Assembly: GCF_007830155.1 (NCBI RefSeq)
Contig: NZ_VLKY01000007.1
Coordinates: 1 to 64,000, forward strand
Length of the DNA: 64,000 nt
Reading direction: 5' to 3'
Source of the DNA: Pseudomonas duriflava
GTDB taxonomy: Bacteria; Pseudomonadota; Gammaproteobacteria; Pseudomonadales; Pseudomonadaceae
The notes beneath the pieces are model-generated. The model did no database searches. It was given only the letters and a program-made list of their open reading frames with translations, and was not told where the DNA came from. A program made the translations under genes and the position numbers. Shown piece by piece: positions 54,374 to 63,205 of the stretch (positions are counted from its first letter, which is position 1; each line of letters starts with the position of its first letter).

Positions 54374-54922
54374 ATGAAAATCAGATTTGTTTCAAGCAAT
54401 ACCCGTAAGGTGGAGGAAGTACGCACCTTTCTGTCACACAGGCATATCGAGATTACTACCTACGAAGTCAAGCTCGAAGAGCTTCAAACGGAAGATGTCC
54501 AACGGCTGGTCAGCGACAAACTGCTCAAGGCCTTTCAACTCATCGGCAAACCGGTTTTTGTTGAGCACACTGGCCTGTATATCAAGAGTCTTAACGATTT
54601 TCCGGCAGGTCTGACTCAGTTGTTCTGGGACAAGCTCCAGGCTGAGCGCTTTACCACAATCATTGGCAATCTGGACGATCCATCCGCTGTGGCCAAAACA
54701 CTGATCGGCTATTGCGATGGCCGTAAAAAATACTTTTTTGAAGGTGAGACTTCAGGCCGAATTACTGAACAACCGGCCGGCGATCCTAATCTGGAATGGG
54801 ACTGCGTATTCATGCCAGCAGGCGTGGACAAGACCCTGGCAGAGCTGGGTACTGAGAGACTCAAATACTCCATGCGGTGCAAAGCACTCGAGGCCTTCGC
54901 TAATTTCCTGCAGGAGCACTGA
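54374..54922 (+). CDS. HAM1/ITPase-fold protein of a HAM1-SIR2 defence pair (KomB-like)
   Basis: 182 residues. HAM1/RdgB/ITPA proteins hydrolyse deaminated purine NTPs (ITP, dITP, XTP). Fold motifs are present: [10 protein letters not shown] with K12 and E15, [29 protein letters not shown] and [13 protein letters not shown]. However, the catalytic D(D/T)SGL-type motif reads VEHTGL, so the usual Asp is H65, and the base-contacting SHR motif reads SMR. Catalysis is probably lost or changed while nucleotide binding may remain. The start at ATG 54374 follows AGGT; the open frame extends upstream with no homology. Two bases separate it from the SIR2 gene, whose ribosome site lies inside this gene. 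In Kongming defence, KomB (HAM1) with KomC (SIR2) senses dITP; this is the likely analogue. Confidence 0.82.
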   Translation: MKIRFVSSNTRKVEEVRTFLSHRHIEITTYEVKLEELQTEDVQRLVSDKLLKAFQLIGKPVFVEHTGLYIKSLNDFPAGLTQLFWDKLQAERFTTIIGNLDDPSAVAKTLIGYCDGRKKYFFEGETSGRITEQPAGDPNLEWDCVFMPAGVDKTLAELGTERLKYSMRCKALEAFANFLQEH

Positions 54923-54924
54923 TT

Positions 54925-55716
54925 GTGGAAACACTTAAGGAAGCCTACCGGAGCGGTAGCTTGATCTTGTTCGTCGGTGCAGGAGTCTCAGCCAATTTAG
55001 GCTTGCCGCCGTGGAAACAGCTGATTGATGAAATCGCCCTTCAGCTCGATTACGACCCCGACGTGTTCCATACCTACGGTAACTTTCTAGCCCTGGCCGA
55101 ATATTACCGGCTCAAGAAAGGCAATATAGGCGCGCTCAGGAGCTGGATGGACCGGGAATGGCACAAAAATGTGGATATCCGAGCTTCAGAAATCCATCGC
55201 CTCATCGTCCATGGCAAGTTTTCTTCCATCTACACCACTAATTACGACCGCTGGCTGGAAATCGCTCATGACACCTATGGCAAGCCTTACCTGAAGATTG
55301 CCAACGCGAGCGACTTGGTCAAGGCCCAGGAGGGAATTCGCCAGATCATCAAGTTCCATGGCGACTTTGATGATGACTCATCTATTGTTCTTGCAGAAAC
55401 GAGCTACTACGAACGTCTGCAATTCGAGACCCCGCTAGACATCAAGCTCAGAGCCGACACGCTCAGTAAAGCCGTGCTTTTTATCGGCTATAGCCTGTCA
55501 GATACCAATATTCGACTGCTCTTCTACCGGCTCTCAAAAATGTGGAGCCGGTACGAACCGTCAGGTGTACGTCCGATCTCCTACGTGTTCTCCCATATGC
55601 CTAATCCAGTGCAAGAGGAAGTCCTGAGCCAATGGGGTATTCGCATGCTGTCTTCTGAGCATGACGATCCGGGACATGCCCTGACCTGTTTTTTGAAAGA
55701 ACTGGTAGATGCTTAA
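54925..55716 (+). CDS. SIR2-family NADase effector (KomC-like)
   Basis: 263 residues, SIR2-like domain of the bacterial-defence type. Visible NAD-site motifs: [15 protein letters not shown] (GAG at 18-20, S22), TTNYD with N106, KFHGDFDD with H145, and [16 protein letters not shown] near 188. All core residues look intact, so it should cleave NAD. GTG start at 54925 with AGGAG 8 bases upstream, overlapping the HAM1 stop region, so synthesis is coupled to the HAM1 partner. SIR2 NADases act as abortive-infection effectors in Thoeris, DSR, Avs5 and Kongming. No adenosine deaminase (KomA) is found nearby. Confidence 0.88.
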   Translation: METLKEAYRSGSLILFVGAGVSANLGLPPWKQLIDEIALQLDYDPDVFHTYGNFLALAEYYRLKKGNIGALRSWMDREWHKNVDIRASEIHRLIVHGKFSSIYTTNYDRWLEIAHDTYGKPYLKIANASDLVKAQEGIRQIIKFHGDFDDDSSIVLAETSYYERLQFETPLDIKLRADTLSKAVLFIGYSLSDTNIRLLFYRLSKMWSRYEPSGVRPISYVFSHMPNPVQEEVLSQWGIRMLSSEHDDPGHALTCFLKELVDA

Positions 55717-55730
55717 CCAGCATCCAATGC

Positions 55731-56444
55731 TCAAGGCTTACGTGCGTAACGGCCTCGGCCAAAAATACGGTCGTAATCGTCTGGAGTCGCCTGGGCGCGG
55801 GAAGCGGCTCCCTCCGCCTGGATCTGCTTGGTCATTTCAACTAGTCGTTGCGCTGCTGGCCGTTGAGCGATTTCACCCAACCAGCGGGCCAGATGGGTAT
55901 AACGCTCACTAGCAAGCCCTAGAAACTCCAGAATAGCCATCCAGGGATACGTCGCCACATCGGCAATAGAATACTGAGCGCCGCCAAGATACGCCTTGGT
56001 CGACAGACGTGCCTCGACCAATTCAATCAGGCGGATCGCTTCAGAGGTATAGCGCGAACGGGCATAGTCCGATACATCCGGTTCGAATTTCGAGAAATGC
56101 ACATGCTGCCCGAACATGGGCCCTATTCCTGTCAATTGAATCATCAGCCACTGCAAAATATCGTATCGCTCCGTAGACTGAGCAGGCAGTAGTTTTCCCG
56201 TTTTCTCAGCCAAGTAAATCAGAATGGCGCCTGACTCGAAAACTGAATAGGGCTCACCGCCCGGCCCGTCGGGATCGATTAACACCGGCACCTTGCTGTT
56301 GGGATTCAGCATCTGAAACGCCTCGGAGAACTGCTCGCCCCGCCAGACGTGTACATGTTTGAAGCGGTAAGGCAGTTCGAGCTCTTCGAGCATCAAAACA
56401 ATCTTTAAGACATTCGGGCTACCCATGCCGTATAGCTCGATCAT
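55731..56444 (-). CDS. Glutathione S-transferase-like protein
   Basis: 237 residues from ATG 56444 (GGAGAG upstream); the longer frame to 56507 is not needed. The N-terminal thioredoxin-like domain has IELYGMGSPNVLKIVLML, NPNSKVPVL and SVFESGAILIYLAEKTG, the glutathione-binding pattern of YfcG/Nu-class GSTs; the helical C-terminal domain has YSIADVATYPW. Likely a disulfide-bond reductase or detoxifying enzyme. Convergent with the SIR2 gene (14 bases apart) and probably unrelated to it. Confidence 0.88.
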   Translation of the reverse strand: MIELYGMGSPNVLKIVLMLEELELPYRFKHVHVWRGEQFSEAFQMLNPNSKVPVLIDPDGPGGEPYSVFESGAILIYLAEKTGKLLPAQSTERYDILQWLMIQLTGIGPMFGQHVHFSKFEPDVSDYARSRYTSEAIRLIELVEARLSTKAYLGGAQYSIADVATYPWMAILEFLGLASERYTHLARWLGEIAQRPAAQRLVEMTKQIQAEGAASRAQATPDDYDRIFGRGRYARKP

Positions 56445-56666
56445 TACCGCTCTCCCGTAATTGATAGCAATTAGCCACCCCATGACCGGAGCGGACTTAA
56501 TGCTCATAAGAGCCTAAAGGCAGCCTGGAGGTTCGATAGCCCTTACGGCCTGGCAGACAAAGACACCTTTTGTCGTTCCTTCCAGAACGTTCTTTCGCCC
56601 GCGGTAATCACAAAATAGGAATCGCCCTTAGTGATCCTAGATTTATCCACGAGCAGGAGAGCAATA

Positions 56667-56903
56667 ATGGTTGATATCGCCAAAATTCCCGTACAAGCCG
56701 ACGTGCTTGGCTCTGATGGTGGCCATGTTGGCAAGGTGCACGATATCGTAAGGCCCGACCGTATCAAACTGGCCCAGGACGATCCGGATGCTCAAGGGCA
56801 ATACCATGTTATTCCGGTGGAATGGGTCGAAAAGATTGAAGGTAGTACGCTAACGCTGATGAGAACACGGGAAGAAGCTCAACGGGATTGGCAGTCTGCG
56901 TGA
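56667..56903 (+). CDS. DUF2171 domain protein
   Basis: 78 residues; AGGAGAG precedes ATG 56667. The string ADVLGSDGGHVGKVHDIV followed by RPDRIKLAQDD and HVIPVEWVEKIEG is the DUF2171 pattern, resembling a PRC-barrel-like beta domain. Function unknown; often stress-linked in other bacteria. Single gene closed by a strong terminator. Confidence 0.85.
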   Translation: MVDIAKIPVQADVLGSDGGHVGKVHDIVRPDRIKLAQDDPDAQGQYHVIPVEWVEKIEGSTLTLMRTREEAQRDWQSA

Positions 56904-56955
56904 TGTCTTTTTCAGGCCAGCCCTTTTGAGTGCCGAGCACTATCAGGCAGAACAA

Positions 56956-56991
56956 CAAAAAGGCGGCACACTCCAGCTTGCCGCCTTTTTG
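56956..56991. terminator. Strong bidirectional terminator
   Basis: A 13-bp perfect stem CAAAAAGGCGGCA (56956-56968)/TGCCGCCTTTTTG (56979-56991) with a 10-base loop, giving a T-run in both directions. It separates the convergent DUF2171 and DUF2789 genes. Confidence 0.92.
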
Positions 56992-57008
56992 TAGCTAGAG
57001 CCGTCATA

Positions 57009-57263
57009 TCACGTTGAAGCCGGACTCTTGTTTTCATGTAGACGAACATTCAGCTCATCAACGATGGGCTCCCATTCTGCATCCTTCATAATCTCTTCCT
57101 TAAGAAAGGCTGCCTGTCCCGCTGACCAAAATGGCGCCTCGGATATTTTCATGTCGTCCGGTAGCGGGTAATGTTGCGCGATGAACGCTTCGATACTTGC
57201 CTCGTCAGAGTCCAGGCCAAGTTGATCGAACAGGGTCGTAAGGTCTTTGACAGGTAGTTCCAT
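57009..57263 (-). CDS. DUF2789 family protein
   Basis: 84 residues from ATG 57263 with GGAG 7 bases upstream (the frame allows 4 more residues). Visible family pattern: LTTLFDQLGLDSDEASIEAFI, HYPLPDDMKISEAPFW and AAFLKEEIMKDAEWEPIVDELN. Acidic and helical; function unknown. Short DUF2789 genes are common in Pseudomonas and Halomonas relatives. Confidence 0.85.
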   Translation of the reverse strand: MELPVKDLTTLFDQLGLDSDEASIEAFIAQHYPLPDDMKISEAPFWSAGQAAFLKEEIMKDAEWEPIVDELNVRLHENKSPAST

Positions 57264-57495
57264 GTTCATCTCCACTCAAAGAAAGTCATAGTTCACCAGC
57301 CGGTCGACGTGTACTTAACATCATCAAAAGATCCGGCCAATCGAGGCTGCTTCAAAGTAGAGAGCTATTCGAAGGAATCAGTTCAATACACATTCCGGCG
57401 AAAAACTTTTCATCTTTTCCAAGTGGCTCTTACAGAGAAAACCCTAAATAAATCTGTCACAACCCTACAATAAATTGATAACCAGGTCTCATATT

Positions 57496-57936
57496 ATGCG
57501 TTATCAAAAAATAGCGGTTACGTTGGTTGTCCTATGGTTTCTAATCGGTGGTGCGGCGCATCTGTTTGCAGCTGGCTACTTTGTGAAACTCGTCCCAATC
57601 GAGATTCCTTACCGGTTTGCGCTGGTCTGCTTTGGCGGCATCTTCGAAATGATTGGCGCCATCGGTCTCTTGTTCAAGGAGCTACGCCGATCTGTAGGCA
57701 TCTTATTATTTGCCGCATCGCTGATTATGATGCCTATGCATTTTTACGTCTGGCAGCATGCAGGGCTTTTCCCTGCTCTCACTGAAACAATCCTGCTGCT
57801 GCGCCTGTTTGTCCATGCGGGCATGCTATGGCTAATCTGGTACAGCTGTATCTGTTACACCTGCCTGAGCGCCAGAAGCCTCGCTCTACAGCGAAACGGG
57901 GCTGAAAAGGAACTAGCGAAGGCCAAGCTCCATTAA
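57496..57936 (+). CDS. DoxX-like inner-membrane protein
   Basis: 146 residues with four hydrophobic segments (about 6-26, 40-60, 70-90 and 100-125). Pattern VVLWFLIGGAAHLFAAGYFVKLVP and GGIFEMIGAIGLLF fits the DoxX/DUF4267-like membrane family. Role unclear. The stop overlaps the convergent bestrophin stop by 4 bases. Confidence 0.7.
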   Translation: MRYQKIAVTLVVLWFLIGGAAHLFAAGYFVKLVPIEIPYRFALVCFGGIFEMIGAIGLLFKELRRSVGILLFAASLIMMPMHFYVWQHAGLFPALTETILLLRLFVHAGMLWLIWYSCICYTCLSARSLALQRNGAEKELAKAKLH

Positions 57937-58802
57937 CGACTAGGCCTTGGCGCATCACGCAGCATGGAGGTCAGATTTTTTTCGATCGTTGCGCAGATCG
58001 TAGTCATCTGGATCTGGTGCTGACTTTCGGCAAAAGGACTTTGTAGATCACTGCCAATCTTTTCAATTGCCAGCAGCATAAAACCCACCACGGTCGAAGC
58101 TAGTGGTGTAAACCAGCCTAATGCTTCAACTAAACCAACGGGAACGATGAGGCAGAAAAGCGTTACAAACAATCGAGGAAAATACACGTAAGGGTAAGGC
58201 AGCGGTGTATTGGCGATCCGCTCCATCCCTCCCTGCCAATTCGACAAGTCCACCATCGTCGATTCCAGGCGCGCTAACCGAATGCTATCAAGGCGCCCTG
58301 CCTTGTACTCTGCGGCTATCAAGTTGGCGGAACCGCTAAGAATATCGTTGGGAAAATTATTGGTTTCGTTTCTCAAGGCGAACTCTTCTGGCGGTATCAG
58401 ACTGGCAACCTCCTGACTGAACCCCTTGCCTTTGAGATGCATGGCCAAGGCCTTCACATAAGCCACATGCCGCTGTAGGAGCTCCGCCTTAATGGGGTTA
58501 CTCATGTCACCCGGATCATCAATCAAAGTCAGCACCTGACGGCCAAAGCTGCGTGAACTGTTCACCATGCCGCCCCATAACGTGCGTGCTTCCCACCATC
58601 GGTTATAGGCGCTGCTGTTCCTGAAGCTAGTCAATACAACCAGAGCCGACCCCAACAAAGTGAGAGGCATCGTGGGCAGGCTCATCCGAGGATCGACAAA
58701 CAGCATGAAATCTACCGTGACGACTACGTCCCAGATAAACAACCCGAACAGAGACCAGCCAACATAGGAGAACGTTTTCCAGACAAAACTCAGTTTGTTC
58801 AT
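57933..58802 (-). CDS. Bestrophin-family anion channel
   Basis: About 289 residues from ATG 58802; the frame is open to 58883 and a GTG slightly upstream is possible. Family blocks: MPLTLLGSALVVLTSFRNSSAYNRWWEARTLWGGMVN, GRQVLTLI and PYVYFPRLFVTLFC, plus several membrane helices. Bacterial bestrophins form pentameric Cl-/cation channels. The C-terminal IEKIGSDLQSPF stretch matches. Usually housekeeping; no operon partner. Confidence 0.88.
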   Translation of the reverse strand: MNKLSFVWKTFSYVGWSLFGLFIWDVVVTVDFMLFVDPRMSLPTMPLTLLGSALVVLTSFRNSSAYNRWWEARTLWGGMVNSSRSFGRQVLTLIDDPGDMSNPIKAELLQRHVAYVKALAMHLKGKGFSQEVASLIPPEEFALRNETNNFPNDILSGSANLIAAEYKAGRLDSIRLARLESTMVDLSNWQGGMERIANTPLPYPYVYFPRLFVTLFCLIVPVGLVEALGWFTPLASTVVGFMLLAIEKIGSDLQSPFAESQHQIQMTTICATIEKNLTSMLRDAPRPSR

Positions 58803-58988
58803 GATAACGGACGTCACAGCAAGACTCGCTTCTATAAGGAAGGGATGATGGAGAACCTCATTCTTACCGCCTTCAGACCACACGACAGGGCCGCTTCTCC
58901 ACGCTCAGCTCAACAGAATGATGCGGCGTGTTTCTACCCTGACACCTTCAGACTAGATAGCTTTAAAGAAAAAGCTTTGGGGATAAAC

Positions 58989-59084
58989 ATGACACAAGCG
59001 TCTTGCTACAGATGTCATGACAAAACACTGTTGTCGATTATTAGCGAGCTTAACAACGAAAGCTGGATTAAAATACCGGTATAA
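58989..59084 (+). CDS. Possible 31-residue CxxC micro-protein
   Basis: ATG 58989 follows GGGGAT with 4 bases spacing. The product contains CYRCH near the start and ends in WIKIPV. It sits directly upstream of gcd (stop 59084, gcd ATG 59178). No family known. A longer frame starts at 58845 but crosses the 5' end of the bestrophin gene. Could be a leader peptide or chance. Confidence 0.3.
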   Translation: MTQASCYRCHDKTLLSIISELNNESWIKIPV

Positions 59085-59177
59085 GAACGCCAAAAATCCC
59101 CTCAAAAGCTTGCAACTCTCGGACTCTCGAAAGAGTCAAGTCCGATGGAATCCTTTTAACAAGTTGGTATTGCCTAC

Positions 59178-61607
59178 ATGAACGAAACGACTGGGCCGTT
59201 TGCAAAAGCGCGCCTCTTTTCTACATTAGTCGGTATCGCCCTTGCGTTGATTGGTCTCGCCATGCTCGTTGGCGGCATCAAACTGATAACCTTGGGTGGG
59301 TCCTTCTATTACGCACTGGCCGGAGCAGGTGTTCTGCTAACTGGTCTCTTGCTAATCCTGGCTAACAAGGCGGCACTTTGGCTATTTGCGCTTGTTCTGC
59401 TGGCCTCTACAATTTGGTCGATTTATGAAGTAGGCCTAGACTGGTGGCAACTGGTGCCCCGCCTGGCCCTGTGGTTTGTAGTGGGTATTGTGCTGTTGCT
59501 GCCGTGGGTACGTCGCCCTATCGCTCGTAAAGCCGGCGCTAACTCCATTGGTACTGCACCTCTAGCCGGAGCTGTCGTCATTGCCGGTGCTGTAGCTGTA
59601 GCCAGCCAGTTCACCAACCCGCATACCATTGAAGGTCACCTTGAGCGCGCCAGTGCCGGTACGCTCAATGCAGCCCCAGCGATGCCGGACGGAGATTGGC
59701 AGTCCTACGGGCGTACCGCCTTTGGTGATAAATACTCTCCGCTGACTCAAATTACGCCTGACAACGTCAAGCAGCTGGAAGTAGCCTGGACTTACCGAAC
59801 CGGTGACATTCCTGGCCCGAACGATCCTCAGGAGACGACAGCGGAAAATACGCCGCTCAAGGTCAACGGTATGCTGTATGTGTGTACGCCACACAGTCAG
59901 GTCATCGCCCTGGATCCAGACACCGGCAAGGAAATCTGGCGTTTCGACCCCAAGCTGAGCACTCAGAATGCAGACAGCTTCAAGGGATGGGCTCACATGA
60001 CCTGTCGAGGCGTGAGTTATCATGACGATGCGGCCTACGCCCAGACCGAAGCCCAGGCCAGTCCAGCAGAAACTGCTGCAGCGCCAGCTTCTGCCAGCAA
60101 CTCCTGCCCCCGTCGCCTGTTCCTGCCGACAGCTGACACGCGTCTGATCGCCCTGAATGCTGATACTGGCGAGATGTGCCAGGACTTTGGTAATGGCGGT
60201 TCTATCGACCTTACTACCGGTATTGGCAGCTTCACACCAGGCGGCTATTACTCGACCTCTCCTCCATCTGTCACACGAGACCTCGTCATCATTGGCGGCC
60301 ACGTAACAGATAACGCCTCTATCGATGAACCTTCCGGCGTTATCCGCGCCTATGATGTTCACGATGGTCATTTGGTCTGGAACTGGGACAGCGGCAACCC
60401 CGATGCCACCGAACCCCTTCCGGAAGGTCAGATCTATACCCGCAATTCACCCAACATGTGGTCAGTCATGTCGGTAGATGAAAAGCTGGGCTTGATCTAT
60501 CTACCCATGGGCAATCAGACCCCTGACCAGTTTGGCGGCCACCGCACCCCAGAGTCCGAGCGTTACAGCGCAGGCGTGACCGCTTTGGACATCAATACTG
60601 GCAAGGTTCGCTGGGACTACCAGTTTACTCATCATGACTTGTGGGATATGGATGTTGGCGGCCAGCCAACGTTGATGGATATCAAGACGGCTGACGGCAT
60701 CAAGCCTGGCCTGATTGCTTCCACCAAGCAAGGCAGCCTATATGTGCTGGATCGTACCAACGGCCAGCCCATTGTACCGATCAAGGAAACACCTGTACCG
60801 CAAGGCGCCGTGGAAGGCGACCATACGTCTCCTACCCAGCCGATGTCCGAGCTGAACATGATGCCACCGGTTCTCACCGAGGCGGACATGTGGGGCGTTA
60901 CGCCACTTGATCAGATGCTGTGCCGTATTACCTTCAAGGCACACCGCTACGAAGGCATTTATACTCCGCCGTCACTGCAAGGCTCGATCGTATATCCAGG
61001 TAATTTCGGTGTGTTCGATTGGGGTGGCATTGCCGTCGACCCAATCCGACAGATCATGTTTGCCACACCTAGCTACATGGCGTTCACATCCAAATTGGTG
61101 CCGCGTGAAGAAGTCGAAGGCGGTCCGGCCCGGAAGAGCGAGACCGAAGGCGTACAACCTAACAAGGGTGCCCCTTACGGCGTCATCATGGGCGCTCTGC
61201 TTTCGCCAATGGGCTTGCCCTGTCAGTCGCCGCCATGGGGCTATGTTGCCGCAATCGACATGACCACCAATAAAGTGATCTGGAAGCACAAGAACGGCAC
61301 TGTACGCGATAGCGCTCCCGTACCGTTACCCTTGCCCATGGGCGTTCCAGCGCTAGGTGGCCCCATCATGACGGCCAGCGGCCTAGCCTTCTTAAGCGGC
61401 ACGCTGGATCAATACCTGCGCGCTTATGACGTTCGCAATGGCGAACAACTCTGGGAGGGTCGCTTGCCCGCAGGCGGCCAGACAACGCCCATGACCTACA
61501 CCGGCAAGGATGGACGCCAATATGTGCTCGTCTATGCTGGCGGCCATGGCTCTCTGGGTACACGCCAAGGCGATTATGTCGTAGCCTTCGCCCTACCTAA
61601 GCAGTAA
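59178..61607 (+). CDS. gcd: Membrane PQQ-dependent glucose dehydrogenase
   Basis: Oxidises D-glucose to gluconolactone in the periplasm and passes electrons to ubiquinone; needs PQQ and a divalent cation. 809 residues, like E. coli Gcd (796). N-terminal five membrane helices (about 15-145), then the eight-bladed PQQ propeller: GDWQSYGRTAFGDKYSPLTQI, TPLKVNGMLYVCTPHSQVIALD, CPRRLFLPTADTRLIALNAD, TRNSPNMWSVMSVDEKLGL, HHDLWDMDVGGQPTL and QGSLYVLDRTNGQPI. No pqq genes are in the window. Solubilises phosphate in plant-associated bacteria. Confidence 0.97.
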   Translation: MNETTGPFAKARLFSTLVGIALALIGLAMLVGGIKLITLGGSFYYALAGAGVLLTGLLLILANKAALWLFALVLLASTIWSIYEVGLDWWQLVPRLALWFVVGIVLLLPWVRRPIARKAGANSIGTAPLAGAVVIAGAVAVASQFTNPHTIEGHLERASAGTLNAAPAMPDGDWQSYGRTAFGDKYSPLTQITPDNVKQLEVAWTYRTGDIPGPNDPQETTAENTPLKVNGMLYVCTPHSQVIALDPDTGKEIWRFDPKLSTQNADSFKGWAHMTCRGVSYHDDAAYAQTEAQASPAETAAAPASASNSCPRRLFLPTADTRLIALNADTGEMCQDFGNGGSIDLTTGIGSFTPGGYYSTSPPSVTRDLVIIGGHVTDNASIDEPSGVIRAYDVHDGHLVWNWDSGNPDATEPLPEGQIYTRNSPNMWSVMSVDEKLGLIYLPMGNQTPDQFGGHRTPESERYSAGVTALDINTGKVRWDYQFTHHDLWDMDVGGQPTLMDIKTADGIKPGLIASTKQGSLYVLDRTNGQPIVPIKETPVPQGAVEGDHTSPTQPMSELNMMPPVLTEADMWGVTPLDQMLCRITFKAHRYEGIYTPPSLQGSIVYPGNFGVFDWGGIAVDPIRQIMFATPSYMAFTSKLVPREEVEGGPARKSETEGVQPNKGAPYGVIMGALLSPMGLPCQSPPWGYVAAIDMTTNKVIWKHKNGTVRDSAPVPLPLPMGVPALGGPIMTASGLAFLSGTLDQYLRAYDVRNGEQLWEGRLPAGGQTTPMTYTGKDGRQYVLVYAGGHGSLGTRQGDYVVAFALPKQ

Positions 61608-62044
61608 GCCAGAAATAGCGGAGTCGCTCAGGCGGCTCCGCTGCCCCCCATCCAGCACGTCCTTTTCTGCCTTTTATCCTGCTCCGCATCGTTTTATTTC
61701 ATCTGATTATCTTGACTACACGTCTCTACAACCCGAGGCAATAAAAAGCAAAATATCGCGACAAAACGAGGCTTTTTCAGCGGCGTAAAAGGCATCAATC
61801 GCTTGTCTATACCCGATGACCGGACAACTGAATTCATGGGCAGATGCGTTTACTGAACTTTTGGTCTTTTCAAATGATCATATATGGTCGTAATATGATC
61901 CTGCTGTGCCCGTGCATTACTGTGAATCGCAACATGGTGTTTAGATACAGATCCAACATCGTTACGACTCCGTTACTCTCAGTGCTCAGTCTCGGTCAAG
62001 ACTTCCCTTAACCGGAACTTAAATTTTTTAAAGGTAAAAACACC
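61608..62044. other. Region between gcd and the cold-shock gene, with its long leader
   Basis: A hairpin AGCGGAG/CTCCGCT (61617-61623 with 61636-61642) just after gcd may be its terminator, though no T-run follows. An inverted repeat GATCATAT/ATATGATC (61876-61883 with 61893-61900) lies about 150 bases before the csp ATG. Cold-shock genes usually have 5' leaders of this length that act as RNA thermometers; no gene is seen. Confidence 0.5.
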
Positions 62045-62257
62045 ATGGCAAATCGCGAAAACGGTACTGTTAAGTGGTTCAATGATGAAAAAGGTTTTGG
62101 TTTCATCACTCCCGCTTCCGGCGGTGCTGATCTATTCGTTCACTTCCGTCAGATCAAAGCTAACGGCTTCAAGAGCCTGAAAGAAGGTCAGACTGTATCT
62201 TTCATCGCCGCTAAAGGTCAGAAAGGTATGGAAGCTCAGGAAGTTGAGATCGTTTAA
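62045..62257 (+). CDS. Cold-shock protein (CspA family)
   Basis: 70-residue single-stranded RNA/DNA-binding cold-shock domain with RNP1 KGFGFI and RNP2 LFVHF, opening [17 protein letters not shown]. Acts as RNA chaperone. AAAGGT ribosome site; strong terminator 14 bases after the stop. Which csp paralogue it is cannot be decided. Confidence 0.96.
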   Translation: MANRENGTVKWFNDEKGFGFITPASGGADLFVHFRQIKANGFKSLKEGQTVSFIAAKGQKGMEAQEVEIV

Positions 62258-62270
62258 GATCTCCTTCTTG

Positions 62271-62300
62271 AAAAAAGCCCCATCTTGATGGGGCTTTTTT
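62271..62300 (+). terminator. Strong terminator of the cold-shock gene
   Basis: AAAAAAGCCCCAT pairs with ATGGGGCTTTTTT, a stem of about 13 bp over a 4-base loop, with T-runs in both directions. Confidence 0.95.
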
Positions 62301-62336
62301 ATGGGCGGCTTATTGGCCTTGGCTCAGAAGACCAAA

Positions 62337-62564
62337 TTAGAAGAGCAACTGGCCATCCTGGGTGATGCCGGTTATCCGCTGCAGGATCTCATCAGCAGCC
62401 TGCTCTGCTTCGAGCAGATGCCTGAACGTCCGATCCTGAGCCACACGGTGCAGGACTTCATCCTGCTTACCCTGCCCTTGCACAGCAATAAAGGCCTCAA
62501 TGCTATGCTCGCTCTCAATAGCACTAGCCCAGGCCCGATGATCGCCAAAGATACGTAAACTCAT
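62337..62564 (-). CDS. Small hypothetical protein, 75 residues
   Basis: ATG 62564 follows GGGAGGG closely. The product is soluble, helical and Gln/Glu/His-rich: MSLRIFGDHRAWASAIESEH, VLHRVAQDRTFRHLLEAEQ. No recognised family. Convergent with the cold-shock gene and sharing its terminator. The plus-strand frame 62301-62558 covers the same DNA but reads less like a protein. Confidence 0.55.
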   Translation of the reverse strand: MSLRIFGDHRAWASAIESEHSIEAFIAVQGQGKQDEVLHRVAQDRTFRHLLEAEQAADEILQRITGITQDGQLLF

Positions 62565-62718
62565 ACATTCCCTCCCTTTTGACTGGTCAGACGGCGCTGC
62601 CTGACTCATAGACTCCATAAAGGTCACATAGGGTTCCCGAACTCAGGGAAAATTCAGAGCGAAGCCTATTGCCTATCGAGAGACTCGGCAGACTAATTGA
62701 GGAGCCCGCCAGAGAAGA

Positions 62719-63045
62719 TCATCCGCATCGAGCGCTTTGAATTACAAGAGAATCGTTTGTTGTAATGGTCAGCCGCTCGGAGTTGAAATCCATAGTAATG
62801 GCATCATCGGGACGAATCAGGCGCGCCACTCTAGCTCCAGCACGCTCTTGAACCTGCTTGAACAACTCAGGGGTAGCAGTTTTGCCTACCACATACTGCG
62901 CTGCATCAGAATTACAACCACTCCCCAAGGTTGAGCCAGTAGCTGAGCGGGCAGACGATCCTGATGACTCAGGTTCAGAAGTACTGCACCCAGCCAGCAT
63001 GAACGAAGAGATCAGAAGTGTTACCGAAGCTATTTTCCAGAACAT
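62719..63045 (-). CDS. Inhibitor I78-family lipoprotein
   Basis: 108 residues from ATG 63045. A lipoprotein signal ends in FMLAGC, then a Ser/Gly-rich spacer, then C-x-SDAAQYVVGKTATPE, GARVARLIRPDDAITMDF and SERLTITTN ending in SARCG. This is the pattern of peptidase-inhibitor family I78, with a probable Cys-Cys bridge between the two conserved cysteines. Periplasmic/outer-membrane protease inhibitor, target unknown. Confidence 0.8.
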   Translation of the reverse strand: MFWKIASVTLLISSFMLAGCSTSEPESSGSSARSATGSTLGSGCNSDAAQYVVGKTATPELFKQVQERAGARVARLIRPDDAITMDFNSERLTITTNDSLVIQSARCG

Positions 63046-63205
63046 CCTAACGCCTTGTTGTCTAGTTAAAACCTCAAGATACGTAGGATGACTGGGGTAA
63101 AACAAGGGTTTACGGACAAATAGGAAAACTCGGTTACAAAGCCATAAAGATACCTGGCCCTATAACAACTGCTTATCGACTTATCCGACGTGTATACAAA
63201 AAGCT

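Noticed and set aside
62301-62558. 85-codon plus-strand frame after the cold-shock terminator
   Set aside because: Antisense to the more protein-like minus-strand gene at 62337-62564, with its start directly at the terminator and no separate ribosome site.
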